Below are positions 17,230 to 26,125 of a DNA stretch of 43,120 bases, in pieces. The position numbers were made by a program, and so were the translations under genes. Positions within the stretch are counted from its first letter, which is position 1, and every line of letters starts with the position of its first letter. The notes below the pieces were generated by a model that had not been told where the DNA came from, searched no databases, and was given only the letters and a program-made list of their open reading frames with translations. The DNA comes from Fontibacter flavus (lineage in GTDB: Bacteria; Bacteroidota; Bacteroidia; Cytophagales; Cyclobacteriaceae), in the NCBI RefSeq assembly GCF_042432905.1, contig NZ_JBHLWI010000044.1, forward strand, positions 1-43,120, in the 5' to 3' direction.

Positions 17230-19497
17230 ATGCATGATTTGCTAAAAGGTTCCTTTGGTTTTCATTCCGTGGAACTTAAAAGATTAAACGGTTACGATAA
17301 TGTCAATTATTTGGCGGAGACTGATCGGGGAAAATATATTTTTAAAACTTATCCATTCACATCGGAGACATTTGATCTTGTACAGGCTGAAACAGAAATT
17401 CTTCTTGCTTTGCAGAAAAACTTCAAAGGCCGTGTTCCCTGTCCCGAACCCTTCGAAGATGGGAAGTATGTAAAATTGGAAGAATGGGAGGGGCAAAAGC
17501 TGATCTGTCGCCTGCTGATTTTTTTGGAAGGGGAGTTTATGGGCAACCGGAAAACCTCAAAGGTTGATTTTCAAGACCTGGGAACGTTTTTGGCAAGATT
17601 AGACCTTGAACTCAGCAAAGCCAAGAGTTATGTAATACAGTCCAGAAAGTGGGAATGGGATATACAGTACCTGGAACTTATTGAAAACTATATAGAGGAC
17701 ATTCCTGCTGGCAGAGACAGGAATACGGTCCGTTATTTTATCCAGCAATTTGATGAAAATGTCAGACCGCAGCTTTCTTCTTTGCGAAAATCCCTCATTT
17801 ACAATGATGCCAATGAATGGAATATCCTTATCAATAAGGATCAGCATATTTCCCTGATTGATTTTGGGGATTTGGCTTATTCTCCACTCATCAATGAGCT
17901 TGCAGTCGCCATGACTTACGCAGCATATGACAAGGAAGACTACCTGGACTGGTCTTTGGAAGTACTCAAAGGCTACCATGAAAAGATTCCCCTGACGGAA
18001 CAGGAACTTGGCCTGCTGTATTACCTGATAGCAGCACGGCTTTGTATCAGTGTATGCAATTCGGCACATGCCCGGAGAGTGGATCCAGAAAATGCCTATG
18101 CTTCTATCAGCGAGGAAAATGCCTGGAAGATGCTCTATGCTTGGCTCAAGATTAACCCTAAAGCTGCAGAGAATGCATTTAGATTGGCTGTAGGTCTCAA
18201 CCCTTGGCCGGTAAAAACTTTGGATGAAAGTCTGTCTTACCGTCATCAATTCCTAAGTAAAATCCTATCGGTAAGTTATTCTAAACCCATCCAAATGGAA
18301 AATGCAGCTTTCCAATACATGTACGATGCCCAAGGAAACACTTTTTTGGATGCCTATAACAATATCCCCCATGTGGGCCATTCCCATCCCAAATTGGTGG
18401 AGGCTGGGCAAAGGCAAATGGCCAAACTCAATACCAATACCCGGTATCTTTATGACCTTTTGCCACAATATGCCGAAAAGTTGCTTTCCAAATTTCCCGC
18501 ACCCTTGAACCGGGTATTTTTTGTGAATTCGGGAAGTGCAGCCAGTGATTTGGCCATCCGTATGGCAAAGTGGCACACCAAAAGGGAAGGTATCATGGTC
18601 ATGGAACATGGTTACCATGGCAATACACAAATTTCCATTGATATTTCCGATTACAAATTCAGCAATCCAAAGGGACAGGGACAAAAGGACTACGTTCTGA
18701 AAGTTCCGATTCCTGATGCCTACCGTGGAAAATACAGTCATGAGCTTGAAAACAAAGGCAAAAAATATGCAGCCGAAGCAGTAAAGTTGATGGGTAAATT
18801 TAACCATCCTGTCGCGGCATTCATTGCTGAACCCATTGTGGGTTGTGGAGGGCAGGTACCATTAGCGGCAGGGTATCTTCAGGAACTCTACCCGGAAGTT
18901 CGGGCATATGGTGGCCTTTGTATTTCCGATGAGGTGCAGACAGGATTTGGAAGAGTTGGGGATCATTTTTGGGGATTTGAGCAGCATGGGGTGGTGCCAG
19001 ACATGGTCATCCTGGGCAAACCTATGGGCAACGGACACCCTATGGGTGCTGTGGTCTGTACCCGGGAAATAGCCGAGTCCTTTGAAAAAGGGGTTGAGTT
19101 TTTCAGTTCCTTTGGTGGTAACCCCGTTTCTTGTGCCATAGGTTTGGCCGTGCTGGATGTCATGGAGGAGGAAGGGTTGCAGGAAAATGCCATGGTGGTG
19201 GGAGATTATTATAAATCCCTTTTTGAGCAATTGCAGCAACATTATGCAAACATTGGAGATGTCAGGGGTTCGGGTTTGTTTTTGGGAGTTGACCTGGTCA
19301 AACCCGGAACAAAGGAGGAGGATGAACAGTTGGCAAAATTGATTAAAAACCAGCTTCGGGAAAACTTTATCCTGATCAGTACAGATGGTCCTAAGGACAG
19401 TGTATTGAAGACCAAACCCCCTTTGATTTTCACAAAGGAGAATGCATTGCAGGTGGTAGAGGAAATGGAAAGGATTTTAATTAAATTGAAAAGATGA
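17230..19497 (+). CDS. Fused APH-type kinase and class III PLP-dependent enzyme (kinase/phospho-lyase-like)
   Basis: A two-domain cytoplasmic protein of 755 residues. Residues 1 to about 300 have the aminoglycoside-phosphotransferase-like kinase fold: catalytic segment IYNDANEWNIL (D193, N198) and metal motif IDFGD (D211, D214). The usual HGD is YND here, so the His is replaced by Tyr. From about 345 to 755 is a class III aminotransferase fold: HVGHSHPK, NSGSAASDLA (phosphate binding), DEVQTGFGR with D567 (pyridine nitrogen) and GKPMGNGHP with the PLP lysine K597. The GKPMGNGHP form is that of the AGXT2L branch, whose human members are ethanolamine-phosphate and phosphohydroxylysine phospho-lyases, partnered by separate kinases. 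The fusion suggests phosphorylation of an amino alcohol followed by phosphate elimination; substrate is inferred. Its TGA overlaps the next ATG. Confidence 0.82.
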   Translation: MHDLLKGSFGFHSVELKRLNGYDNVNYLAETDRGKYIFKTYPFTSETFDLVQAETEILLALQKNFKGRVPCPEPFEDGKYVKLEEWEGQKLICRLLIFLEGEFMGNRKTSKVDFQDLGTFLARLDLELSKAKSYVIQSRKWEWDIQYLELIENYIEDIPAGRDRNTVRYFIQQFDENVRPQLSSLRKSLIYNDANEWNILINKDQHISLIDFGDLAYSPLINELAVAMTYAAYDKEDYLDWSLEVLKGYHEKIPLTEQELGLLYYLIAARLCISVCNSAHARRVDPENAYASISEENAWKMLYAWLKINPKAAENAFRLAVGLNPWPVKTLDESLSYRHQFLSKILSVSYSKPIQMENAAFQYMYDAQGNTFLDAYNNIPHVGHSHPKLVEAGQRQMAKLNTNTRYLYDLLPQYAEKLLSKFPAPLNRVFFVNSGSAASDLAIRMAKWHTKREGIMVMEHGYHGNTQISIDISDYKFSNPKGQGQKDYVLKVPIPDAYRGKYSHELENKGKKYAAEAVKLMGKFNHPVAAFIAEPIVGCGGQVPLAAGYLQELYPEVRAYGGLCISDEVQTGFGRVGDHFWGFEQHGVVPDMVILGKPMGNGHPMGAVVCTREIAESFEKGVEFFSSFGGNPVSCAIGLAVLDVMEEEGLQENAMVVGDYYKSLFEQLQQHYANIGDVRGSGLFLGVDLVKPGTKEEDEQLAKLIKNQLRENFILISTDGPKDSVLKTKPPLIFTKENALQVVEEMERILIKLKR

Positions 19498-19700
19498 AAT
19501 TTGAAAAATTGAATATCCCACAAGGGCTTCAAGATCATCAGCATGTGAGTTCACTCTCTGCATATTTGGATGCCTTGGAGAAGATGGTCTTAGATCAATC
19601 ACTCATTGACCAGATCAATGCTGAAATCAGAAATTGTAATCATGAGAAGGTCGAAAAGCAGTTTTTGGTCAAACTACGTAAGGCAAAATCCATGATCTAG
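19494..19700 (+). CDS. Small hypothetical protein coupled to the kinase/PLP enzyme
   Basis: A protein of 68 residues, charged and probably helical (AYLDALEKMV, then AEIRNCNHEKVEKQF), with no signal or membrane segment. The ATG overlaps the stop of the large kinase/PLP gene (ATGA), which indicates translational coupling and supports it being real. I do not recognise the family. A further small gene starts 3 bases after its stop. Confidence 0.6.
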   Translation: MKFEKLNIPQGLQDHQHVSSLSAYLDALEKMVLDQSLIDQINAEIRNCNHEKVEKQFLVKLRKAKSMI

Positions 19701-19703
19701 AAT

Positions 19704-19916
19704 TTGGTAGAAAAGGAAGCTAAAATAGTTCCTAAAGGCTTTTATCAAAAAAAGTGGATGGTCTTGGGAATGGCTGTATTTGGGATTCCTTTTGGGGTGG
19801 TTTTTGGAGCTGCTTTCGGGAATATGGCTTTTATAGGCATGGGCATTCCTTTTGGAACTTCCCAAGACGAAAAAGTCAAGGAAGAGGGAAGGCAGCTTGA
19901 TGTAATGGTTAATTAA
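19704..19916 (+). CDS. Small glycine-zipper membrane protein
   Basis: A protein of 70 residues, with a TTG start just after the preceding stop; the in-frame stop at 19698-19700 leaves TTG as the first usable codon, and the residues after it (KGFYQKKWMVLGM) look conserved in type. The centre, about residues 19-50, is hydrophobic and glycine-rich with a spaced pattern and the word GIPFG occurring twice, as in glycine-zipper membrane proteins. The C-terminus KEEGRQLD is charged. This resembles a widespread family of tiny membrane proteins of unknown role. It forms a compact unit with the two genes before it. Too short for the ATG rule, so start confidence is moderate. Confidence 0.6.
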   Translation: MVEKEAKIVPKGFYQKKWMVLGMAVFGIPFGVVFGAAFGNMAFIGMGIPFGTSQDEKVKEEGRQLDVMVN

Positions 19917-20018
19917 TGCGTTCAAATCTACTTTTATTTGAAGCATCATTCGTCTGATTTATTACTTTTACGAAAATGAAGGTTTAATTGAAGTTGTCAG
20001 AATTTTAAATCATTCCCC

Positions 20019-22112
20019 TTGACCGGTTTTTTTGATACCAAAATTGATTACCTCCGTGGTGTAGGTCCCCAGAAAGCAGCTTTGATCAACAAGGAGCTCA
20101 ATATTTTTACCTATGGGGAACTGATTCAGCATTATCCTTTCCGCTACGAGGACAGGACCAAGTTTTATAAAATCAGGGAAATCACCGAGGACCTGGAAAA
20201 TGTACAGGTAATTGCCAAAATCCGTTCGGTAGAAACCATAGGAGATGGGAGGAGAAAAAGACTGGTAGCCCATATCTTTGATGAAACGGGTGAGATGGAA
20301 CTCACCTGGTTCAAAGGCCTGCAATGGGTAGCCAAAAAACTGGTTGTGGGTGTACCTTATGTATTTTATGGTAAACCCAACCGCTATGGGCGTAAGTTCA
20401 GCATTGCCCATCCGGAAATGGAACCCCTATCCCAAGTACAGGAGGAAAAAAATTTTTTCCAACCGGTATATTCCACGACTGAGAAATTGAGGGCAAGGTA
20501 TTTGGACTCCAAAGGCATCTCCAAAATCATGGAGGGTTTGGTACAGGTGGCCTATTCTCAGATTCAGGAGACGATGCCTGTGGACATATTGCAGCGCTTT
20601 AACCTGATTCCCAAGCGGGAGGCCCTCAAACAGATCCATTTTCCGGATAATCCAGAAATCCTCAAAAAGGCCAGATTCAGGTTGAAGTTTGAGGAATTCT
20701 TCTTTGTACAGCTCAGGCTGTTGAAACTCAAACTGACCCGGACTGAAAAATCCCATGGACAGGTACTCAACCAAACCGATTTGTTGACCAAATTTTATAA
20801 AAACCATTTGCCATTTAAACTTACCGAAGCCCAAAAGCGGGTGGTGAGGGAAGCCTATGCAGACATGAAATCCGGGAAGCAGATGAACCGTCTGATTCAG
20901 GGTGATGTAGGCAGCGGGAAGACCATGGTAGCCTTTATCTGTATCCTAATTGCCATCAGTTCAGGAGCTCAGGCCTGCTTGATGGCGCCAACTGAAATTT
21001 TGGCCAATCAGCATTACGAAGGGTTGAAGGAATATGCTGACCTGATGGGTTTGAATATTGCCCTGTTGACAGGGTCCACGAAGAAATCTGCCCGTAAAGT
21101 GATCCATGAAATGTTGCTGTCCGGAGACCTCCACATCATCATTGGGACGCATGCTTTGTTGGAAGATGTGGTGCAGTTCAAGAATCTGGGTTTGGCCATT
21201 GTAGATGAGCAGCACCGTTTTGGCGTAGCCCAGCGGGCCAAACTTTGGGCGAAAAATGAGCATTTTTATCCACATGTATTGGTCATGACCGCAACACCGA
21301 TTCCTAGGACATTGGCCATGACTTTGTATGGAGATCTTGACATATCGGTAATAGATGAATTACCGGCAGGAAGGAAGCCTATACAGACCGTACACCGCTA
21401 TGACAAGGACCGATTGAAAGTCTTTGGCTTTATGCGCAAGCAGATTCAGGAAGGCAGACAGGTGTATGTGGTTTATCCTTTGATTCAGGAATCAGAAACC
21501 ATGGATCTTAAAAACCTGATAGATGGCTTTGAAAGCATCAATAGAGCATTTCCTGAATATCCTGTAAGTATTGTACATGGAGATATGAAGGCTGCGGACA
21601 AGGATTTTGAAATGCAGCGCTTTGTCAAGGGGGAAACCAAGATCATGGTGGCGACTACTGTAATTGAGGTGGGTGTAAATGTACCCAATGCGTCTGTGAT
21701 GATTGTGGAAAATGCGGAGCGTTTTGGTTTGTCCCAATTGCATCAGTTGAGGGGAAGGGTAGGTCGAGGAGCGGAGCAGTCCTTTTGTATCCTGATGACC
21801 AAATATGAACTGTCCAAAGACAGCAGGATCAGGTTGGAAACCATGGTCAGAACCAACAACGGTTTTGAAATAGCTGATGTGGACTTAAAATTAAGGGGTC
21901 CGGGCGACCTGATGGGAACACAGCAGAGCGGTATTGCCGACCTGCTGATCGCTGATTTGAGCAAGGATGCTCCGATACTCACCATGGCCAGAGATGCAGC
22001 CGAACAATTATTGCAGGAGGATCCTGAACTGGACCGTCCCGAACATGCCGTGGTACTTCGGCAAATCCGGGCCCAGAAAAAGCATGAGATCAATTGGAGC
22101 AGGATTTCATAA
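20019..22112 (+). CDS. recG: ATP-dependent DNA helicase RecG
   Basis: A complete RecG of 697 residues, which reverses stalled replication forks and branch-migrates Holliday junctions. N-terminal wedge domain: YLRGVGPQKAALIN, YPFRYEDRT (about 40) and the OB-fold. Helicase motifs: Walker A GDVGSGKT with K301, DEQHRFGV (motif II), MTATPIPRTLAM (motif III), TTVIEVGVNVPNA and QLRGRVGRG (motif VI), followed by LKLRGPGDLMGTQQSG, the RecG-specific C-terminal hook. The start is TTG at 20019: an in-frame TGA at 19989 closes the frame and no ATG lies between, while the product from TTG matches the family N-terminus. Length is in the usual range of about 690-700. Confidence 0.97.
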   Translation: MTGFFDTKIDYLRGVGPQKAALINKELNIFTYGELIQHYPFRYEDRTKFYKIREITEDLENVQVIAKIRSVETIGDGRRKRLVAHIFDETGEMELTWFKGLQWVAKKLVVGVPYVFYGKPNRYGRKFSIAHPEMEPLSQVQEEKNFFQPVYSTTEKLRARYLDSKGISKIMEGLVQVAYSQIQETMPVDILQRFNLIPKREALKQIHFPDNPEILKKARFRLKFEEFFFVQLRLLKLKLTRTEKSHGQVLNQTDLLTKFYKNHLPFKLTEAQKRVVREAYADMKSGKQMNRLIQGDVGSGKTMVAFICILIAISSGAQACLMAPTEILANQHYEGLKEYADLMGLNIALLTGSTKKSARKVIHEMLLSGDLHIIIGTHALLEDVVQFKNLGLAIVDEQHRFGVAQRAKLWAKNEHFYPHVLVMTATPIPRTLAMTLYGDLDISVIDELPAGRKPIQTVHRYDKDRLKVFGFMRKQIQEGRQVYVVYPLIQESETMDLKNLIDGFESINRAFPEYPVSIVHGDMKAADKDFEMQRFVKGETKIMVATTVIEVGVNVPNASVMIVENAERFGLSQLHQLRGRVGRGAEQSFCILMTKYELSKDSRIRLETMVRTNNGFEIADVDLKLRGPGDLMGTQQSGIADLLIADLSKDAPILTMARDAAEQLLQEDPELDRPEHAVVLRQIRAQKKHEINWSRIS

Positions 22113-22252
22113 AGAGAGCTGTTCTTGTTCTGGATTTTTGAGTTACGTTATATCCTGTAAAAGTGGTGAGTGGAAAAATATTAATATTGTCATATCGGTA
22201 AAAATAAAAATTAAATATGGCTTTTTAGGCAAATTAATTGTCTGAAGTTTTT

Positions 22253-22260
22253 TAAATTTG
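22253..22260 (+). promoter_or_regulatory. Possible promoter -7 element next to a lipoprotein start
   Basis: TAAATTTG matches TAnnTTTG exactly. It ends only 12 bases before the ATG at 22273, so a transcript from it would have almost no leader and might use the next ATG at 22285 instead. No good -33 box is seen. Confidence 0.3.
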
Positions 22261-22272
22261 GTTAAGCACTAA

Positions 22273-22950
22273 ATGCATTTCCTTATGCGAATGTTGAGGT
22301 TATTTTCCCTTTTCTTGATAGCTGGATTGTCCTATCTATGTGTCTCTTGCGCTCAGGCATATTTTACCCGGCCACTTCCGGTGGATGCCCAAAACAAATA
22401 CAAATTTCCAGCATCTTTAAGAGGTACTTATTCATATCAGGCGGATGTGGCGGTGGGAGTTACCAAGAAAGCCTTTATTGAATTTGAGCACAAAAATTTT
22501 ATCCTTGAACATGTTGATACTGTTATTTTGGACAATAGGACTGAAGCATTAATTCACAAACCTTCAGGATCATTCCAAAAAAGAGACGGGAAGTTAAATT
22601 TTTATGAGTTTTCAAAATCAAGTTTTGAACTCAATCAGGATCAATTTTTGAGAAAGGCAAGTAAGGATGTTTATGTGCTGAATGAACAGAAGGGTAGTCA
22701 TTGGGAGGTTAATCCCATTGTCCGAAAGTCAGCTAGGGAAGTATATGTATTATATTTAAAAAAAGAGGACATTCCTTCTGATTTTAAGAGATTAGAAAAT
22801 GGCGAAGTTGATGTATCTTGGACTAAAAAAGAAATTCTTCAAAAGATAGAAGAGGGGTTGTTCAGTCGGTATAGAACCTATTATAAAACCAACAGGATAT
22901 ACATCTTTGAAAGGATAGAATCTGAAACTATCAATTTGGATGACTATTAA
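22273..22950 (+). CDS. Lipoprotein of unknown function (first of a tandem pair)
   Basis: A protein of 225 residues (from ATG 22273; ATG 22285 or 22291 are equally possible starts). The hydrophobic N-terminus ends LCVSC, a lipobox, so it should be a lipid-anchored envelope protein. Family not recognised. It resembles the next gene in two places: KYKFPASLRGTY here against LYTFPKELQGLW there (just after the lipid Cys), and DQFLRKASKDVYVLN against DVFLRKVNKNTIALN in the last third. The pair therefore looks like an old tandem duplication. The gap to the next start is 11 bases, so they share a transcript. Confidence 0.7.
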   Translation: MHFLMRMLRLFSLFLIAGLSYLCVSCAQAYFTRPLPVDAQNKYKFPASLRGTYSYQADVAVGVTKKAFIEFEHKNFILEHVDTVILDNRTEALIHKPSGSFQKRDGKLNFYEFSKSSFELNQDQFLRKASKDVYVLNEQKGSHWEVNPIVRKSAREVYVLYLKKEDIPSDFKRLENGEVDVSWTKKEILQKIEEGLFSRYRTYYKTNRIYIFERIESETINLDDY

Positions 22951-22961
22951 AGGTTACGGAA

Positions 22962-23531
22962 ATGAAAATTAACTTGATTGTAGGGCTATCAATATTTCTC
23001 CTTGTATCCTGTAGGAGTGTTTATCCCAATTTTCAGGATGTTGATTTTTTGACAGAAAAACCACAGCCTTCCTGGAGGAAAAATCTGTATACTTTTCCTA
23101 AAGAGTTACAGGGATTATGGGTGAATGAAATTAGTTATGAAAGTGAAAAACAGTTTGAAATAGACAGCACTTGGATAGGTAAAAACACATATAGACACCA
23201 AAAATATTTTGTAGGAACTACTTCTTTTGAAGAGTTTAAAAAGTCAACCGAAGAGGGTTTATCAGAAGAAGAATTATGGGAGTTATTGAGATACGTCGTG
23301 GAAAGTGAGTATCCGGGAGTTACCCTTATCATTGAAAATGAACCATTAGGACCTCATTTATTGGATAATGAAGGCAATCTAACTTTGAGAGTAAGATCCA
23401 TTCAGCAATTATCCTTGAGTAAAGATGTCTTCTTAAGAAAAGTGAATAAAAATACCATAGCACTCAATTATAGACATCCTGAAGGGAGGGGCTGGAAAAC
23501 AGTTTTAATTAAGGCAGAGGAGTTTAAGTGA
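22962..23531 (+). CDS. Lipoprotein of unknown function (second of a tandem pair)
   Basis: A protein of 189 residues with a short lipoprotein signal, MKINLIVGLSIFLLVSC (lipid Cys at 17). Family not recognised. The segments YTFPKELQGLW (residues about 45-55) and DVFLRKVNKN (about 155-165) match the preceding gene, marking the two as divergent paralogues. A region between (about 85-130) rich in Glu (TEEGLSEEELWELL) has no counterpart in the paralogue. It lies 11 bases after its partner and 93 bases before another exported protein of unknown function. Confidence 0.7.
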   Translation: MKINLIVGLSIFLLVSCRSVYPNFQDVDFLTEKPQPSWRKNLYTFPKELQGLWVNEISYESEKQFEIDSTWIGKNTYRHQKYFVGTTSFEEFKKSTEEGLSEEELWELLRYVVESEYPGVTLIIENEPLGPHLLDNEGNLTLRVRSIQQLSLSKDVFLRKVNKNTIALNYRHPEGRGWKTVLIKAEEFK

Positions 23532-23624
23532 TCAAATTCTAAAATGGATCCATAATACTTTATTATTCAGCACGATAGAAGATAAGCGTTTGTTTAACAG
23601 AAGAAGTTTTCTTAATTTTAGTAT

Positions 23625-24314
23625 ATGAGATTACTAAGGATTTTTTACTTTTCTTTTATGCTGTCAATTTTTTTGACTGTAAAGTTATTTTCTCAAATCA
23701 TTTCCCAATCGGAGGCCAATCAGGTGGTTTGGGATATTCGGCATGGAAAAATATTAGATTATCGTCATGAGATAGATTCAGCAAATTTACAGCCCTTACT
23801 TTTTATCTTTCCGGATTTGATCAGTGCTAAGATTTTTTGGATAGATGGTACTTCCTGGGATTATGCTTTGGTAAATTACTCTCCGATAAGCCAAGAGCTT
23901 GTGGTTAAAAAATCAGATGAGTTGCCTTTGATCACAGTGCCTTTAGACAAGGAGTTCTCTATTATTACAGTTGAAAACCGTTATTTTGAAAGTCTGAAAC
24001 TGCATGATCAGGATCTTTTGTTAGAAAGAATTTGGGAGAAAAATCAGCATTCCCTATGGGTGAGTCATCAAATCAAAGCAATCTCAAATGATGGCAATAG
24101 TACTTATTACAGGGGCAGCCCAAAAATCAGATATGAACCTTACCTGGAATATTATCTAAAATCCAGCAATGATTTCAAAAAGTTGAAATCATGTGAGAAA
24201 TTTTTTGATTCGGAAAAAATTATTTCAAAAAAAGAACTCAGAAAAATGAAAAAGGCAGACTGGAATCAAATTCTTACAGTTTTATATTTTCTTGAACCCT
24301 ATCAATTAAAATAA
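23625..24314 (+). CDS. Secreted protein of unknown function
   Basis: A protein of 229 residues beginning with a cleavable-looking signal (MRLLRIFYFSFMLSIFLTVKLFSQ). The mature part opens SQSEANQVVWDIRHGKILDYR. No catalytic motif stands out; the C-terminal 50 residues are basic and helical (KKLKSCEKFF...KKELRKMKKADW). I do not recognise the family. It follows the tandem lipoproteins on the same strand and may belong to the same cell-envelope group. It converges on the Gfo/Idh/MocA gene, with 32 bases between stops and no obvious terminator. Confidence 0.65.
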   Translation: MRLLRIFYFSFMLSIFLTVKLFSQIISQSEANQVVWDIRHGKILDYRHEIDSANLQPLLFIFPDLISAKIFWIDGTSWDYALVNYSPISQELVVKKSDELPLITVPLDKEFSIITVENRYFESLKLHDQDLLLERIWEKNQHSLWVSHQIKAISNDGNSTYYRGSPKIRYEPYLEYYLKSSNDFKKLKSCEKFFDSEKIISKKELRKMKKADWNQILTVLYFLEPYQLK

Positions 24315-24346
24315 TCTGTGAATTTGCGCATAATCAATTGGATTGC

Positions 24347-25441
24347 TCATATCATTACCCTCTTCCCGGTTGCCGCTGATTCCAAAATGGCTTCCACAAC
24401 ACGGATATCCCTTAAGCCCTCTTCTCCCGGCACCAGCAAAGGCCTGTTTGCCATAATGGCAAGCGCATCCTGATCCATTTGGTTGGCCTGCTGCCATGGG
24501 ATTTGATAAGGGAAATTGATTTCTCCTAACGGGCTTTTGCCCTTATTGCCGGCATAGGCTTGGAAAGGCGACATTTCAATAGCCCCATCTTCGCATTCAA
24601 TATTCAGGAAATTGACATTTTCAAAAAAAGTAGTTTTGACCTTGCCCATCACGCCATTTGGGAATTCCAGAATTGCTTCCACCACTTCACCGAGGCCATC
24701 TTTGTAAATATCAGGTCTTTCTGCATATACTTTTGCATATTCCACGGCAATAGGTTCCATGTTGGCGCCCAATCTTGCACCTTGGATTGCATACACGCCC
24801 ATATCATAGATTACGCCTCCGCCCATTTCTCTTTTCTGCTTCCAATGGTCTGTACGGTTTTCCCTATATCCAGCGGCACAGTATACTCCGATTACTTTCC
24901 CAAGTTTTTCATTTTTAACAATCTCCTGGAATTCCTGTGTATTAGGCTCATGTTGACAACGGTAACCTATGGCCAGACTGACATTATTTTCCTTACAGGC
25001 ATCGATCATGGCCTGACATTCTTCAACGGTGACAGCCATTGGTTTTTCACACCAAACATGCTTTCCAGCTTTGGCAGCACGGATGGTATATTCCATGTGC
25101 ATGGAAGGAGGCAACACCACATAGACCACGTCAATATCCGGATTATCCGCTATTTTGTCGAAGTTCTGGTAATTGTAAATATTCTTCTCCGGAATATTGT
25201 ATTTCTTTTTCCAGTCCTGAGCCTTGGCAGGTGTTCCGGTAACAATACCTGCCAGGTAACAGTGTTGGGTTTGTTGAAGGGCAGGAGCCAAAAGATCAGT
25301 ACTGTAGTATCCAAGCCCTACCAATGCTACTCCCAATTTGTCTTTTTCTGTTTTTTTATCGCAACCCAAAAGAGCTAAAGGGGATAATAGGCCGATTCCT
25401 GTGCCAAGTGTAAGGGTTTTTAGGGTATCTCTTCTGTTCAT
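24347..25441 (-). CDS. Gfo/Idh/MocA family oxidoreductase, Tat-type lipoprotein
   Basis: A protein of 364 residues. The N-terminus MNRRDTLKTLTLGTG...ALLGC combines a twin-arginine-like motif and a lipobox (Cys at about 27), so it should be exported folded, with its cofactor, and lipid-anchored. The Rossmann fold follows, GVALVGLGYYS (about 37-47; G-x-G-x-x-x), then DVVYVVLPPSMHMEY, and the family signature GKHVWCEKPMAV with the EKP lysine near 130. C-terminal GFO_IDH_MocA domain from about 150 contains MGGGVIYDMGVYAIQGAR. This matches glucose-fructose oxidoreductase-like proteins that keep NADP bound and act on sugars in the periplasm; substrate is inferred only. Confidence 0.85.
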   Translation of the reverse strand: MNRRDTLKTLTLGTGIGLLSPLALLGCDKKTEKDKLGVALVGLGYYSTDLLAPALQQTQHCYLAGIVTGTPAKAQDWKKKYNIPEKNIYNYQNFDKIADNPDIDVVYVVLPPSMHMEYTIRAAKAGKHVWCEKPMAVTVEECQAMIDACKENNVSLAIGYRCQHEPNTQEFQEIVKNEKLGKVIGVYCAAGYRENRTDHWKQKREMGGGVIYDMGVYAIQGARLGANMEPIAVEYAKVYAERPDIYKDGLGEVVEAILEFPNGVMGKVKTTFFENVNFLNIECEDGAIEMSPFQAYAGNKGKSPLGEINFPYQIPWQQANQMDQDALAIMANRPLLVPGEEGLRDIRVVEAILESAATGKRVMI

Positions 25442-25581
25442 TTTTTTAAGGAAAAAGGGTGGTTGTGCCGTTGCAGATCCGATGATTACAGTATCAATTT
25501 AAGCTTTTTTAACTGGGCCTTCAAAAAAAAATGGTTAAATTGGAGGAATACCTTTTGTTTTACTTCTGCCAACCGCCTTGC

Positions 25582-26037
25582 ATGAAAAAATTATTGCTCC
25601 TGATTTTATGCTCAATTCCCTTACTTTCCTTAGCCCAAAATCATACCCAACCATACCTTAACCTAGAAGAAGCCAAGCGTATTGTAGATGCTGCTGAAGA
25701 AAGGGCATTACAAGACAACTGGAATGTAGTGATTGCCATTTTGGATGGCGGAGGTCATTTGATCTACCTGAGGAAGATGGACGGTACCCAAATCGGAAGC
25801 GTTGAAGTAGCACAGGCCAAAGCCAAATCTGCCGTTTTTTTTAAGCGTCCTACCAAAGTTTTTGAGGACTTGGTCAATGCTGGAAATACCAGGATTCTTT
25901 CACTTCCCAATGCTGTGGCCGTAGAAGGCGGTATTCCGATATTTAAGGACGGAGTTTGTATCGGTGCCATTGGGGTTTCGGGCGTCACCTCTGCCCAAGA
26001 TGCCATCATTGCTGAGGCTGGGCTAAAAGCTTTATAA
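25582..26037 (+). CDS. Secreted GlcG/HbpS family protein (haem-degrading/binding domain)
   Basis: A protein of 151 residues with a signal peptide (MKKLLLLILCSIPLLSLAQ, cleavage after AQ). The mature part is the GlcG/HbpS domain: LNLEEAKRIVDAAEERAL, then VVIAILDGGGHLIYLRKMDG, SVEVAQAKAKSA and GGIPIFKDGVCIGAIGVSG, with the closing SAQDAIIAEAGL. Members bind haem, iron or cobalamin and include the extracellular redox sensor HbpS. No partner kinase is nearby. ATG 25582 begins the signal peptide; the open frame upstream to 25531 has no support. Divergent from the oxidoreductase on the minus strand, with about 140 bases between starts. Confidence 0.85.
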   Translation: MKKLLLLILCSIPLLSLAQNHTQPYLNLEEAKRIVDAAEERALQDNWNVVIAILDGGGHLIYLRKMDGTQIGSVEVAQAKAKSAVFFKRPTKVFEDLVNAGNTRILSLPNAVAVEGGIPIFKDGVCIGAIGVSGVTSAQDAIIAEAGLKAL

Positions 26038-26125
26038 CTAAGTCACCTGTCAACACATAACCTGTCGAAGCCGATTTTGATTGGCTTAGATTTATAATTA
26101 ATTGTCAAATTTCCCTTTTTATTTC

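Noticed and set aside
24560..25378. Plus-strand open frame (272 codons) inside the Gfo/Idh/MocA gene
   Set aside because: Antisense to a certain gene; Phe/Ile/His-rich shadow translation with no recognisable domain.
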